This document shows positions 49,031 through 58,681 of a stretch of DNA of 64,000 nt, piece after piece (position 1 is the stretch's first letter; every line of letters begins with the position of its first letter). Position numbers and translations under genes: made by a program. Source of the DNA: Micromonospora echinospora (GTDB taxonomy: Bacteria > Actinomycetota > Actinomycetes > Mycobacteriales > Micromonosporaceae); contig NZ_JACHJC010000001.1 of assembly GCF_014203425.1 (NCBI RefSeq), positions 2,356,001 through 2,420,000 of the forward strand. The letters run 5' to 3'. Below the pieces are notes generated by a model. The model saw only the letters and a list, made by a program, of their open reading frames with translations, was not told the DNA's origin and searched no databases.

Positions 49031-49849
49031 GTGGACGATCAACAGACCCGAGCCCAGCGGTTCCGCGCCCTGCACCGGCCCGGTGAGCCACTGATCCTGG
49101 CCAACGCCTGGGACGCGGTGAGCGCCCGGCTCGTCGCCGCGGCCGGCGCCCGCGCGATCGCGACCACAAGCGCCGGCGTCGCCTGGAGCCGCGGCGCCCC
49201 GGACGGCGACCTGCTGGCCCGGGAGACCGCCGTCGACGTCATCCGCCGCGTCGCCGACGCGGTCCGCCTTCCGGTCACCGCCGACATCGAATCCGGGTAC
49301 GGCGACAACCCCGAGCAGGTCGCCGAGACCGTCACCGCCGTCCTCGCCGCCGGAGCCGTCGGCGTCAACGTCGAGGACGCCCGGCACGACGGCGGCGGTC
49401 CGCTGCGCCCGGTCGACGAGCAGGTCGCCCGGCTCGCCGCGGTCCGGGCCGCCGCCGACCGCGCCGGCATCCCGCTGTACGTCAACGCCCGCGTCGACAC
49501 GTACCTGCGTGGCGCCGGAGGCGTACCGGAGACGGTCGCGCGCGCCGAGGCGTACCTGGCCGCCGGCGCGGACGGGATCTTCGTCATCGGGACGGTGGAG
49601 CCGGAGACGGTGGCCGCGCTGGCGGCGGCGATCCCGGCCCCGCTGAACGTGCTGGCCGGGCCGGGCGCGCCGCCGGTGGCCGAGCTGGCCCGGCTCGGGG
49701 TGGCCCGGGTGAGCCTCGGACCGGCGCTGGCCGAGTCGGCGTACGCGGTGGTCCGGCGTGCGGCGGCGGAGGTGTTCGGCGCCGGGACGTACGAGGCGCT
49801 CGCGGGCGGGCTCGACTTCGGCGAGCTGAACGAGCTGATGCGGGACTGA
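49031..49849 (+). CDS. Isocitrate lyase / PEP phosphonomutase superfamily protein
   Basis: A 272-residue TIM-barrel protein of the PEP mutase/isocitrate lyase superfamily. Core: LILANAWDAVSARLVAAAGA, ATTSAGVAWSRGAPDGD, PVTADIESGYGDNPEQVAETV (metal-binding D and E), GAVGVNVEDARHDGGG and YVNARVDTYLRG. Many such actinobacterial proteins are annotated 2-methylisocitrate lyase or phosphonomutase without proof; it lacks the KKCGH cysteine motif of true isocitrate lyase, so a lyase or oxaloacetate-type activity is only possible. GTG at 49031. It lies between the two tRNA clusters. Confidence 0.85.
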   Translation: MDDQQTRAQRFRALHRPGEPLILANAWDAVSARLVAAAGARAIATTSAGVAWSRGAPDGDLLARETAVDVIRRVADAVRLPVTADIESGYGDNPEQVAETVTAVLAAGAVGVNVEDARHDGGGPLRPVDEQVARLAAVRAAADRAGIPLYVNARVDTYLRGAGGVPETVARAEAYLAAGADGIFVIGTVEPETVAALAAAIPAPLNVLAGPGAPPVAELARLGVARVSLGPALAESAYAVVRRAAAEVFGAGTYEALAGGLDFGELNELMRD

Positions 49850-49860
49850 CCCTGCCGCAC

Positions 49861-49892
49861 GGGCCGGCCGGATCACCCGATCCGGCCGGCCC
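49861..49892. terminator. Bidirectional hairpin terminator
   Basis: Perfect 14-base arms GGGCCGGCCGGATC (49861-49874) and GATCCGGCCGGCCC (49879-49892) with loop ACCC, between two convergent genes. Confidence 0.8.
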
Positions 49893-49931
49893 GGTTCCGG
49901 GACCGATCAGCTCCGTCGGCCCCGCTCGCGA

Positions 49932-50177
49932 TCACATCGGCGGTGCGACGTCCCGGCGCTCCTCGACCCGGCGGTACTCCACCGGCTCCTCGGCGGTGGT
50001 GGCGACCACCGGACGGCGCCGGCCCCAGACCAGCGTGGTCATGATCAGGCCGAGGACGCCGGCCGCCATGAGGATCCAGCCGACGACGTCGAGGTCGACC
50101 CCGCCGACGCTGGCGTTGAGCGCGAACGTGAGGATCGCGCCGACCGCGATCAGGAAAATGCTCGTACCGATACCCAC
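49932..50177 (-). CDS. Small two-helix membrane protein (DUF6458-like)
   Basis: An 81-residue protein with two membrane helices, VGIGTSIFLIAVGAILTFAL and VVGWILMAAGVLGLIMTTLVW, joined by NASVGGVDLD, and a charged cytoplasmic tail with PVEYRRVEERRD. The pattern GxGxSIFLIAxGAIL...GVDLDVVGWILM is common in actinobacteria (annotated DUF6458 from memory). Function unknown. GTG at 50177 has GGAGG five bases ahead, which sets the start. Confidence 0.8.
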   Translation of the reverse strand: MGIGTSIFLIAVGAILTFALNASVGGVDLDVVGWILMAAGVLGLIMTTLVWGRRRPVVATTAEEPVEYRRVEERRDVAPPM

Positions 50178-50335
50178 GACAGCCTCCTTCGGGGGGATGG
50201 TTGTGCTGTCACCGGCCTCAATACCCCGGCGGCGAGCGGCGCAACCACCTGCCGCCCGGCGCGGCGGGGGCCTGGCGCGCGGCGATCTTGGCATCGGGTA
50301 GAGTCTGCTGTGTCGCCGGTGCGAACCGGCGGCAC

Positions 50336-50408
50336 GCGGACGTAGCGCAGCTGGTAGCGCATCACCTTGCCAAGGTGAGGGTCGCGGGTTCGAATCCCGT
50401 CGTCCGCT
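50336..50408 (+). tRNA. tRNA-Gly (GCC), second copy
   Basis: Identical over 73 bases to the gene at 48653-48725. Anticodon GCC, no encoded CCA. A TAGAGT element at 50299-50304 is a likely -10. Confidence 0.97.
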
Positions 50409-50419
50409 CGCGGTTGCCC

Positions 50420-50491
50420 GGGCGATTGGCGCAGTGGGAGCGCGCTTCCTTGACACGGAAGAGGTCACTGGTTCAAACCCAGTATCGCCCA
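50420..50491 (+). tRNA. tRNA-Val (GAC), second copy, CCA not encoded
   Basis: Identical to 48844-48915 over the 72-base body, but followed by CCG instead of CCA, so its 3' end must be added by the CCA enzyme. Eleven bases after tRNA-Gly; no clear terminator follows. Confidence 0.96.
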
Positions 50492-50644
50492 CCGAGAGTC
50501 ACCACGCCGCCGGTCGACAGGCGGTCGTCTCCCACCGGACAGCCGGCACCGGCTACATCGGTCACCCAGGTCCACCGTGCGGATTATTCTGCCGCTGCCA
50601 CCGCGCGTGCCACTGTGAGGCCCGATGCGCAGGGAGGCGGTCAC

Positions 50645-52294
50645 ATGGCAATGATCGAGCGGGGACGGTGGCGGCGGACGGCCGCGCGATTAGGGGTGGC
50701 GACCGTCGTCGCGGCGGCCGGGGTGACGGTCTTCGCCGCGCCCGCGCAGGCCACCGCGACGCGGACGGTGGCGTTCTACAGCATGGACGAACCGGCGTCG
50801 TCGTCGACGGTGCTGACCGACTACAGCGGCAACGGCCGCCACGGCACCATCGGCGGCGAGGTGGCCACCGGCGCGCTCTACGCCGGGGCGACCGGCCACC
50901 GCTTCGCCACCCACCTGCCCACCGACCAGGAGTACGTCCCGGGCCACGTCGACCTGGTGCCGCACACCACCGACTTCAACCCGGACGCCGGGGACTTCTC
51001 GGTGACCATCCGTTACCGGACCACGTACTCCTTCGGCAACATCCTCCAGAAGGGACAGGGCAACACGGCCGGCGGCTACTGGAAGTTCGAGGCGCCCAAC
51101 GGCAAGCCGAAGTGCCTGTTCCGGGGCGCGGACGGCGCCTCCCGTACCGGCTACACCGATGTGCCGATCTCCGACGGCCAGTGGCACACGATCACCTGCA
51201 ACCGCACCTCCGCGTACGTGGAGATGTACGTCGACGGCGTGCGGACCAGCCGCCTCAACGGGCCGACCGGAACCATCGCCAACACCTGGCCACTGTCCGT
51301 GGGCGGCAAGAGCCAGTGCGACGGTACGAAGGTCACCTGCGACTACTTCGCGGGCGACATCGACTACGTGAAGATCCTGAAGGGCTCGGGCGGCCCGGCG
51401 AACCAGGCGCCGGTGGCCGCGCTGACGCCCACCTGCTCCGGGCTGGTGTGCACGTTCACCGGCGCGGGCTCGACCGACGCCGACGGCGCGATCCAGGACC
51501 ACAGCTGGAACTTCGGCGACGGGGACACCGCCGGCACCGCCTCCGTACCGACCACGTCCCACACGTACGCGGCAGCCGGCACCTACCCGGTCACGCTCAC
51601 CGTCACCGACGACCGGGGCGCCACCGGGGCCGCGACTGTCGAGGTGACTGTCGCGCCCGTACCGGAGCGGATCTCGTTCGTCGGCCAGGCCACCGCGAAC
51701 GCCAACTGGACGAGCCACACGGTGACCGTCCCGGCGGGCGTGCAGGCCGGTGACATGCTGCTGCTCCTGCTCAGTCAGAACACGCACACCGGCACCGGGG
51801 AGCCGACCGGCGTGACCGGCTGGAGCAGACTCGACCGGCTCGACGGCGGCTTCGCCACCACCTCCGCCTGGTGGAAGACGGCCGGCGCCGGTGACGCGGG
51901 CACGGCCGTCCGGGTGACACTGGACAGTCAGGCGAAGGGCAACCTGGTGCTGGCCGCGTACCGGGGGGTGGCGCCCGGCGCGCCGGTCTTCACCCGGGCC
52001 ACCGACCCGGCGAGCACCGCCACCCGCATCACGCCGTACGCGCCGGTGACCACCGCGCAGAGCTGGGCCGTGTCGTACTGGCTGCACGGCGACAGCACCT
52101 CCACCGCGCTCACCCCGCCGGCGGGCGTGGCGGTGCGCAGCAACACCTCGCAGACCGGCGGCGGACGGGTGACCGGCCTGCTCGCCGACTCGGCGAGCAG
52201 CGTGCCGACCGGCAGCTACGGCGGGCTCACCGCCACCGGCGCCGCGGCCAGCACGACCACCACCACGTGGACGTTCGTCCTGCCCCCGGCCTGA
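50645..52294 (+). CDS. Secreted protein with LamG (concanavalin-like) and PKD domains
   Basis: A 549-residue exported protein. Signal peptide ends AAPAQA (about residue 33). A LamG/concanavalin-like domain follows (TVAFYSMDEPASSSTVLTDY, HGTIGGEVATGALY, DGQWHTITCNRTS, VEMYVDGVRTSRL, FAGDIDYVKIL), then a PKD domain (APVAALTPTCSGLVCTFTGA, WNFGDGDTAG, TYPVTLTVTDDRGATG) and a C-terminal beta domain of about 200 residues (RISFVGQATANANWTSHTVTVPAGVQAGDMLLLLLSQ). No catalytic module, so probably a carbohydrate-binding or adhesive surface protein. GGAGG precedes ATG 50645 by seven bases. Confidence 0.85.
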   Translation: MAMIERGRWRRTAARLGVATVVAAAGVTVFAAPAQATATRTVAFYSMDEPASSSTVLTDYSGNGRHGTIGGEVATGALYAGATGHRFATHLPTDQEYVPGHVDLVPHTTDFNPDAGDFSVTIRYRTTYSFGNILQKGQGNTAGGYWKFEAPNGKPKCLFRGADGASRTGYTDVPISDGQWHTITCNRTSAYVEMYVDGVRTSRLNGPTGTIANTWPLSVGGKSQCDGTKVTCDYFAGDIDYVKILKGSGGPANQAPVAALTPTCSGLVCTFTGAGSTDADGAIQDHSWNFGDGDTAGTASVPTTSHTYAAAGTYPVTLTVTDDRGATGAATVEVTVAPVPERISFVGQATANANWTSHTVTVPAGVQAGDMLLLLLSQNTHTGTGEPTGVTGWSRLDRLDGGFATTSAWWKTAGAGDAGTAVRVTLDSQAKGNLVLAAYRGVAPGAPVFTRATDPASTATRITPYAPVTTAQSWAVSYWLHGDSTSTALTPPAGVAVRSNTSQTGGGRVTGLLADSASSVPTGSYGGLTATGAAASTTTTTWTFVLPPA

Positions 52295-52310
52295 CCCATC
52301 GGGTACGCGG

Positions 52311-52346
52311 AAAGGCCGGCACCCCGTCTTGGGGGTGCCGGCCTTT
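52311..52346. terminator. Bidirectional terminator between convergent secreted-protein genes
   Basis: Perfect 15-base arms AAAGGCCGGCACCCC (52311-52325) and GGGGTGCCGGCCTTT (52332-52346) with a six-base loop. The A and T ends make it work both ways, 17 bases after one stop and 13 after the other. Confidence 0.92.
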
Positions 52347-52358
52347 CACGTGTGTCTG

Positions 52359-52934
52359 TTACTTGTTCCAGTGTTCGGCGACGAGGTCGGCGGCCTGCTG
52401 CTCCCACTGGGCGTAGTGGTCGGGGTAGGCCGAGACCTGGACGGTCTGGGCGGCCTTGGTCAGTGGCATGTCCTGCCAGCCGTCGACCTGCTTCAGGCCC
52501 TTGAGGAACGCGGTGGTGGAGTATTCGGGGTCGGTGATCTGCTCGACCGTGCCCCACCCGCTGGAGGGGCGCTGCTGGAACAGGCCCTGCGAGTCGTGGT
52601 CGTTGCGGTCACCGAGGTGGCCGAGGTTTTCCAGCTTCGACTCCTGCAGGGCGGTGGCGATGGAGACGACGGCGGCGCGTTCGTCCATGCCGGCCTTCTT
52701 CGTGGCCGCGATGATCGCCTTCACATTCGTGGTCTGCTCGTCGTTCAGCTCGATGCGCGACTGGTTGCCCTGCACACCGTGCGGGATCAGCTTGTCCGAC
52801 TGGACGGTGGCCGTGACCGGCTTGGCGTTGGCCGTGGTGTCAGCCGCGTGGGCGGCGACCGGGCCGGCGAACACGCCACCGGTGAAGGCCAGACCAGCAA
52901 TACCCAGGACGCTCTTACGCAGAATCGTGTTCAT
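52359..52934 (-). CDS. Secreted lysozyme/transglycosylase-like protein
   Basis: A 191-residue exported protein. Signal peptide MNTILRKSVLGIAGLAFTGG to AAHAA. The mature part has the fold pattern of small actinobacterial cell-wall lytic proteins: MDERAAVVSIATALQESKLENLGHLGDRNDHDSQGLFQQRPSSGWGTVEQI, then a helix with FLKGLKQVDGWQDMPLTKAAQTVQ and SAYPDHYAQWEQQA. The glutamate in ALQES is the candidate catalytic residue, and GLFQQRPS matches the goose-lysozyme/transglycosylase substrate loop. Activity unproven. Similar genes are abundant in Micromonospora and Streptomyces. ATG at 52934 follows GGAG. Confidence 0.8.
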   Translation of the reverse strand: MNTILRKSVLGIAGLAFTGGVFAGPVAAHAADTTANAKPVTATVQSDKLIPHGVQGNQSRIELNDEQTTNVKAIIAATKKAGMDERAAVVSIATALQESKLENLGHLGDRNDHDSQGLFQQRPSSGWGTVEQITDPEYSTTAFLKGLKQVDGWQDMPLTKAAQTVQVSAYPDHYAQWEQQAADLVAEHWNK

Positions 52935-53073
52935 GATGGGGCTCCATTCGGGGGATCGACGCCCACACCGACAGGGGGTTCGGCGCGGGTGCGAGCACCG
53001 TCAGGCGCTCAAGAAAAGTCTTCGCGGGGGTTTCCGGCTGCTCGCGGGGCGCGGGGGGCCTCGGCGCGGCGCC

Positions 53074-53233
53074 GGAAGGATGTCCAACGACCCGCGGCCC
53101 GGCGTCATTCCCGGGGCGCCTCGCGCCACCGGCAAGGCGGCGCGGGTTCACGTCGTCGGAACCATACTCAACGACTGACCGGGCGAGATGATTCCCGGCG
53201 GCTCACGCCGCCGGAACCATGCTCAACGACCGG
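53074..53233. repeat. Three degenerate copies of a GGAAccATnnTCAACGAC unit
   Basis: Units begin at 53074 (GGAAGGATGTCCAACGAC), 53158 (GGAACCATACTCAACGAC) and 53213 (GGAACCATGCTCAACGAC), 84 and 55 bases apart. The 55-base spacing of the last two also preserves ATTCCCGG-containing flanks. No coding meaning seen. Confidence 0.55.
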
Positions 53234-53436
53234 CAGCCCCCGGACTGTTTCCCTACCCGGGTGCCACCGCCTCGAGTGGCGTGGCCTTGCTCGGTCGGTC
53301 ACCTGATTACAACGCCACCGGCCCGCCCACGATTCCGCCACCAGAGTGCCGCCGACCACCCCCGAACCGGACACCTACGCCCACACCCCCCACATCCTCA
53401 CCGCGCCCCAGCTGGGCACGTCGCTCTGCGGCCCCC

Positions 53437-53496
53437 GTGATCAAGGAGTTTGCGGCACCTTCCGGGCGCCCGCGAGACCACAAACTCCTTGATCAC
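53437..53496. repeat. Palindrome 1 of cluster
   Basis: Perfect 16-base arms GTGATCAAGGAGTTTG (53437-53452) and CAAACTCCTTGATCAC (53481-53496), 28-base loop. Confidence 0.85.
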
Positions 53497-53531
53497 CTCT
53501 AAAGAGGCCCTCCCCGGGCACCCACCACAGG

Positions 53532-53592
53532 GTTGATCATGACGTTAGCGGCGGCAAAACGGACACCAAGCGCCGCCAAGTTCATGATCGAC
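53532..53592. repeat. Palindrome 2 of cluster
   Basis: Imperfect arms built on TTGATCATGACGTTAGCGGC and GCCGCCAAGTTCATGATCGA, about 18 of 22 bases pairing. Confidence 0.7.
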
Positions 53593-53660
53593 GCGCTCGG
53601 GGGCGGGCCGAACCGGAGGCCGAACCGTGGGGCGGAGCGAGAGGTGGAGCGAGGCGGCGC

Positions 53661-53729
53661 CGATCTTGCAGTTCGAGCCCTGCGGGTGTCCCATTCGCGC
53701 GTTATGCGGGGCACAGAAGTGCAAGATCG
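53661..53729. repeat. Palindrome 3 of cluster
   Basis: Arms CGATCTTGCAGTTC (from 53661) and GAAGTGCAAGATCG (ending near 53728) with one mismatch, about 40-base loop. Confidence 0.75.
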
Positions 53730-53793
53730 CGGGCGACTCCGGGGAGGGCTGTTCGGGGGTGCTCGGAACCCGCCCGTGATCTTGCTTGAGCCC

Positions 53794-53867
53794 GCCGATC
53801 TTGGAGTTGTGGCACCTCGCGAAAGGTGTCAACCGGGCATCCTGGGCGCCACAACTCCAAGATCGGC
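53794..53867. repeat. Dispersed palindromic element, copy B (palindrome 4 of cluster)
   Basis: Perfect 20-base arms GCCGATCTTGGAGTTGTGGC (53794-53813) and its reverse complement (53848-53867), 34-base loop. It is the same element as 3721-3794: left arm identical, and loop segments ACCTCGCGAA and GGCATCCTGGGCGCC shared, with divergent bases between. Confidence 0.9.
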
Positions 53868-54046
53868 GGTCAGGGGCGAGGGGCCGTGGAGCCCGGCAGC
53901 GCGGCAGCTCCTCCGGTCACTGCGTGCAGCCGCAGGCCCGTCCGCGCAGCGCGGCCGGCTGCCGACCGCGGGGTTCTGCCGTTGGCAGATCCGCTGACCG
54001 TGAACAGGGCACGCCGTACCCGACACGGGGCGGCACTCTGGGACGC

Positions 54047-55048
54047 ATGCGACTCCTGATGCTTGGCGGTACGGGCTTCGTCGGTGGTGCCGTGGTGGCC
54101 GAGGCGGTACGCCGCGACTGGCAGGTGACAGTGTTCAACCGGGGCGTACACGGGCAGGCGCCGCCCGGCGTACACCGGTTGCGGGGTGACCGGACGATGC
54201 CGGACGGGCTGGCCGCGCTGGCAGGCGGCGAGTGGGATCTGGTGGTGGACACCTGGGACGGCGCGCCCCGGGCGGTCCGGGATGCGGCACTGGCCCTGGC
54301 CGGCGCGGTGCCGCACTACGTCTACGTGTCCAGCGGCTCGGTGTACGCGCCACCCGTCGAACTCGGCACCGGCGAGGAGGCGCCGACGGTGGCGGCGGAC
54401 CCGGACGCCGACGACGGCGACTACCCGGCGAACAAGGCGGGCGGGGAACTCGCCGCGACCCGGGTGTTCGGTGACCGGGCGCTGCTCGTGCGCGCCGGGC
54501 TGATCCTGGGGCCGGGGGAGGACATCGGGCGGCTGCCGTGGTGGCTGCACCGCATCGCCCGGGGCGGGGACGTGCTGGCGCCCGGGCCGCGTGACCTGCC
54601 GATCCAGTACGTGGACGTCCGCGACCTGGCGAACTGGCTGCTGGACCGTGGGGCTGAGGGCGTCGGCGGGGCGTACAACGTGATCGGTCGCACCGGGCAC
54701 GCGACGATGGGCGAGCTGCTCGACGCTGCGGTGGCGGCGACCGGATCGGACGCGACGCTGCGGTGGACGGCGCCGGAGCCGATCCTGGCGGCCGGGGTGG
54801 TGCCGTGGAACGACCTGCCGGTCTGGGTGCCGCGTGGGCACGAGTACCGGTGGTTGCAGGAGCGGAACGTCGAGCGGGCGTACGCGGCGGGGCTGGTGTG
54901 CCGGCCGGTGACCGAGACGGTCGCCGACACCTGGCGGTGGCTGCGCGAGGTGGGGCGCGTGCCGGACCGCGCGGGGCGGCCGGCGCGGGCCCCGGTCGGC
55001 CTGGAGCCGGAGCGGGAGGCCGCGTTGCTGGCCTCGCTCCCCGCCTGA
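54047..55048 (+). CDS. NAD-dependent epimerase/dehydratase family protein (atypical SDR)
   Basis: A 333-residue extended short-chain dehydrogenase-like protein. The Rossmann loop is MLGGTGFVGGAVV, followed by FNRGVHGQAPPGVHRLRGDR, HYVYVSSGSVYAPP and DYPANKAGGELAATRVF. The catalytic Tyr-x3-Lys reads Y-P-A-N-K, so activity is possible; the C-terminal half (LPIQYVDVRDLANWLLDRGAEGVGGAYNVIG) is typical of the CSP41/isoflavone-reductase-like group. Substrate unknown. ATG at 54047; a CACTCT element seven bases before it may be a weak leaderless -10. Confidence 0.85.
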   Translation: MRLLMLGGTGFVGGAVVAEAVRRDWQVTVFNRGVHGQAPPGVHRLRGDRTMPDGLAALAGGEWDLVVDTWDGAPRAVRDAALALAGAVPHYVYVSSGSVYAPPVELGTGEEAPTVAADPDADDGDYPANKAGGELAATRVFGDRALLVRAGLILGPGEDIGRLPWWLHRIARGGDVLAPGPRDLPIQYVDVRDLANWLLDRGAEGVGGAYNVIGRTGHATMGELLDAAVAATGSDATLRWTAPEPILAAGVVPWNDLPVWVPRGHEYRWLQERNVERAYAAGLVCRPVTETVADTWRWLREVGRVPDRAGRPARAPVGLEPEREAALLASLPA

Positions 55049-55114
55049 TCAGGCACCGGGCCGCCGCCGGTACGCGGGGCCATGCGGTCGGCCTGACCTG
55101 CGGAGGGATACGGG

Positions 55115-56089
55115 TCAGGCCGGCACGACCGGCAGGTCGAGCACCTCCTCGACCGAGCGACGCGGGGTGGCGCGGCCCGGCTGGCCGTACCCGATCCGCA
55201 TCACCATCTGCGGAGTGCCGAACCGGCCCAGCGACATCCGCAGCGCCTCCCGCGCGGCCGGCACCTCGATCGGCTGGGACAGCATCGACGCGCTGAGCCC
55301 GGCGTCGGTGGCGGTGAGCAGCACCCGCTGCAACGCCTGCCCGGCGAGGATCTGGTCGGCGGAGGTGTTGCCGGCCGAGCCGAGCACCGCGACGAGCGGC
55401 TCCGGCTCGAAGTCCCGGCCGGGTGCGCGGTTGCGGCCGCCGAAGCCGCGCTGGGGCAGCAGGTCCTGCGGCTCGCTCTGCGGTCCGCCGGCGACGGCGG
55501 GCACGCCGTCGGCGGCCGGCTCGGAGCGGATCCACTCCGTCCGCTCGGCCACGTACGCGGGGTCGCGCTCCAGCACCCGGTGGGCGCTGCGGGCGACCTC
55601 GGCGACCGCGTTCACCGCGCTGGTGCCGATCACCAGCTCCAGCCAGCACTGCTCGGCCCGGGCCGCCTCGCCGAGCCGCCAGCGGGCCTCGGCCGGCACC
55701 GGGTCCGGCCAGAACGGCGCGCGGTTGCTGAACCGGCGGCTGATCGCCCCGTACAGGCTCTGCTCGGTCGGGGTGGGGCGGCGCGGCACGTCCGGCACGA
55801 GCCGGGCCACGACGTCCGGGTCGGAGGGGTACGGGCGCAGCCGCACCGTGGCCGGGGTGCCCGCCACGGCGAGCGCGAGGCGCAGGTTGAACAGCGCCGC
55901 GCCGGCGGCCATGCGCGCGCCCCACCCGGTCGGGTCGGTGGCGGGCAGACCGCGCAGCGGGTCGACGGACACTTCGATGCCGCCGTCGACCACCCGGAAC
56001 CGCCACGGCTGGGTGTTGTGCAGCGACGGCGCCCGGACCGCGTCGGCGACCGCGGCCCGCAGGTCCGCGGTGGTGTATTCGGTCGTCAT
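55115..56089 (-). CDS. Acg-family nitroreductase-like protein
   Basis: A 324-residue protein of the Acg group (mycobacterial Rv2032 family), double-length nitroreductase folds that appear to sequester FMN. Signature VADAVRAPSLHNTQPWRFRV near the start, then RMAAGAALFNLRLALAVAGTPATVRL, SRRFSNRAPFWPDPVP, ILAGQALQRVLLTATDAGLSASMLSQPIEVPAAREALR and RIGYGQPGRATPRRSVEEVL. Acg proteins are members of the DosR dormancy regulon. GAGGAAG precedes ATG 56089. It is divergent from dosR with a DosR-like box between. A second family member is encoded at 58682. Confidence 0.85.
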   Translation of the reverse strand: MTTEYTTADLRAAVADAVRAPSLHNTQPWRFRVVDGGIEVSVDPLRGLPATDPTGWGARMAAGAALFNLRLALAVAGTPATVRLRPYPSDPDVVARLVPDVPRRPTPTEQSLYGAISRRFSNRAPFWPDPVPAEARWRLGEAARAEQCWLELVIGTSAVNAVAEVARSAHRVLERDPAYVAERTEWIRSEPAADGVPAVAGGPQSEPQDLLPQRGFGGRNRAPGRDFEPEPLVAVLGSAGNTSADQILAGQALQRVLLTATDAGLSASMLSQPIEVPAAREALRMSLGRFGTPQMVMRIGYGQPGRATPRRSVEEVLDLPVVPA

Positions 56090-56225
56090 GGTGGGCTTCC
56101 TCTCGTGCGGCGCCGGCTCCCCCGTCCGGTACGTCACTAACGGTGCGTCAGCGGGCCGCGCCCTGAGCAGGGCCGGAGGTCCCCACCTGGGCCCGGCCGT
56201 CGGTCCTGGCCGGCGCGTGCAGGAC

Positions 56226-56239
56226 GGGACTTTCGACCC
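56226..56239. promoter_or_regulatory. DosR-type box between acg and dosR
   Basis: GGGACTTTCGACCC matches 12 of 14 positions of the DosR core GGGACTWWAGTCCC. It lies 37 bases before the dosR ATG and 137 bases from the divergent acg start, so it could serve both. Confidence 0.65.
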
Positions 56240-56275
56240 GTGCTATTGAGGCGGGAAAGCGGGTAGAAAGGACTG

Positions 56276-56914
56276 ATGATCCGGGTGTTCCTGCTCGACG
56301 ACCACGAGGTCGTCCGTCGTGGCCTTGCCGACCTGCTGCAGAGCAGCGGCGACATCGAGGTGGTCGGCGAGTCCGGCCTGGCCCAGGAGGCGGCGCGCCG
56401 CATCCCCGCGCTGCGCCCCGACGTGGCGATCCTCGACGCCCGGCTGCCCGACGGCAACGGCATCGACGTCTGCCGGGACGTCCGCGCCGTGGACTCCTCG
56501 ATCAAAGGGCTGATCCTCACCTCGTACGAGGACGACGAGGCGCTGTTCGCGGCGATCATGGCGGGCGCCGCCGGGTACGTGCTCAAGCAGATCCGCGGCA
56601 CCGACCTGGTGGACGCGGTCCGCCGGGTGGCGGCCGGGCAGTCGCTGCTCGACCCGGCGATCACCACCCGCGTGCTGGAGCGCATCCGCAGCGGCGTGGA
56701 GCAGCCCCGGGAGCTGAAGTCGCTCACCGAGCAGGAGCGGCGGATCCTGGAGTACGTGGCGGAGGGGCTCACCAACCGGGAGATCGCCGGGAAGATGTTC
56801 CTGGCCGAGAAGACGGTGAAGAACTACGTCTCCAGCGTGCTGGCCAAGCTCGGTCTGGAGCGGCGCACCCAGGCGGCGGTGCTGGCGACCCGGCTGCTCG
56901 GCAAGAACACCTGA
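56276..56914 (+). CDS. DosR/DevR-like response regulator
   Basis: A 212-residue NarL-family regulator very close in pattern to mycobacterial DosR: IRVFLLDDHEVVRRGLADLL, phosphorylation site D54 in AILDARLPDGNGIDVCRD, T82 in LILTSYEDDEA, K104 in GYVLKQIRG, and the HTH LTEQERRILEYVAEGLTNREIAGKMFLAEKTVKNYVSSVLAKLGLERRTQAAV. DosR governs the shift to hypoxic or NO-arrested growth. Faces the DosS-like kinase gene end to end (6 bases), and has a DosR-like box in its own promoter region, suggesting autoregulation. GAAAGGAC precedes the ATG. Confidence 0.93.
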   Translation: MIRVFLLDDHEVVRRGLADLLQSSGDIEVVGESGLAQEAARRIPALRPDVAILDARLPDGNGIDVCRDVRAVDSSIKGLILTSYEDDEALFAAIMAGAAGYVLKQIRGTDLVDAVRRVAAGQSLLDPAITTRVLERIRSGVEQPRELKSLTEQERRILEYVAEGLTNREIAGKMFLAEKTVKNYVSSVLAKLGLERRTQAAVLATRLLGKNT

Positions 56915-56920
56915 CGCCGG

Positions 56921-58681
<1,761 letters not shown>

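Larger units (their letters stand above)
52935..54046. other. 1.1 kb non-coding region rich in palindromes
   Basis: No convincing gene. Codon-position GC bias of neighbouring genes is absent. The left part (53074-53233) holds degenerate repeats; the right part (53437-53867) holds four different palindromes in a row; 53250-53420 and 53870-54040 show nothing recognisable besides the likely promoter of the downstream gene. Confidence 0.75.

Noticed and set aside
48653..50491. Integrated element between the two tRNA clusters
   Set aside because: No integrase, no attachment-site repeat beyond the tRNA genes themselves, and the two genes between them look chromosomal.
53437..53867. CRISPR array
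   Set aside because: The four palindromes differ from each other and lack regular spacing or identical direct repeats; no cas genes occur.
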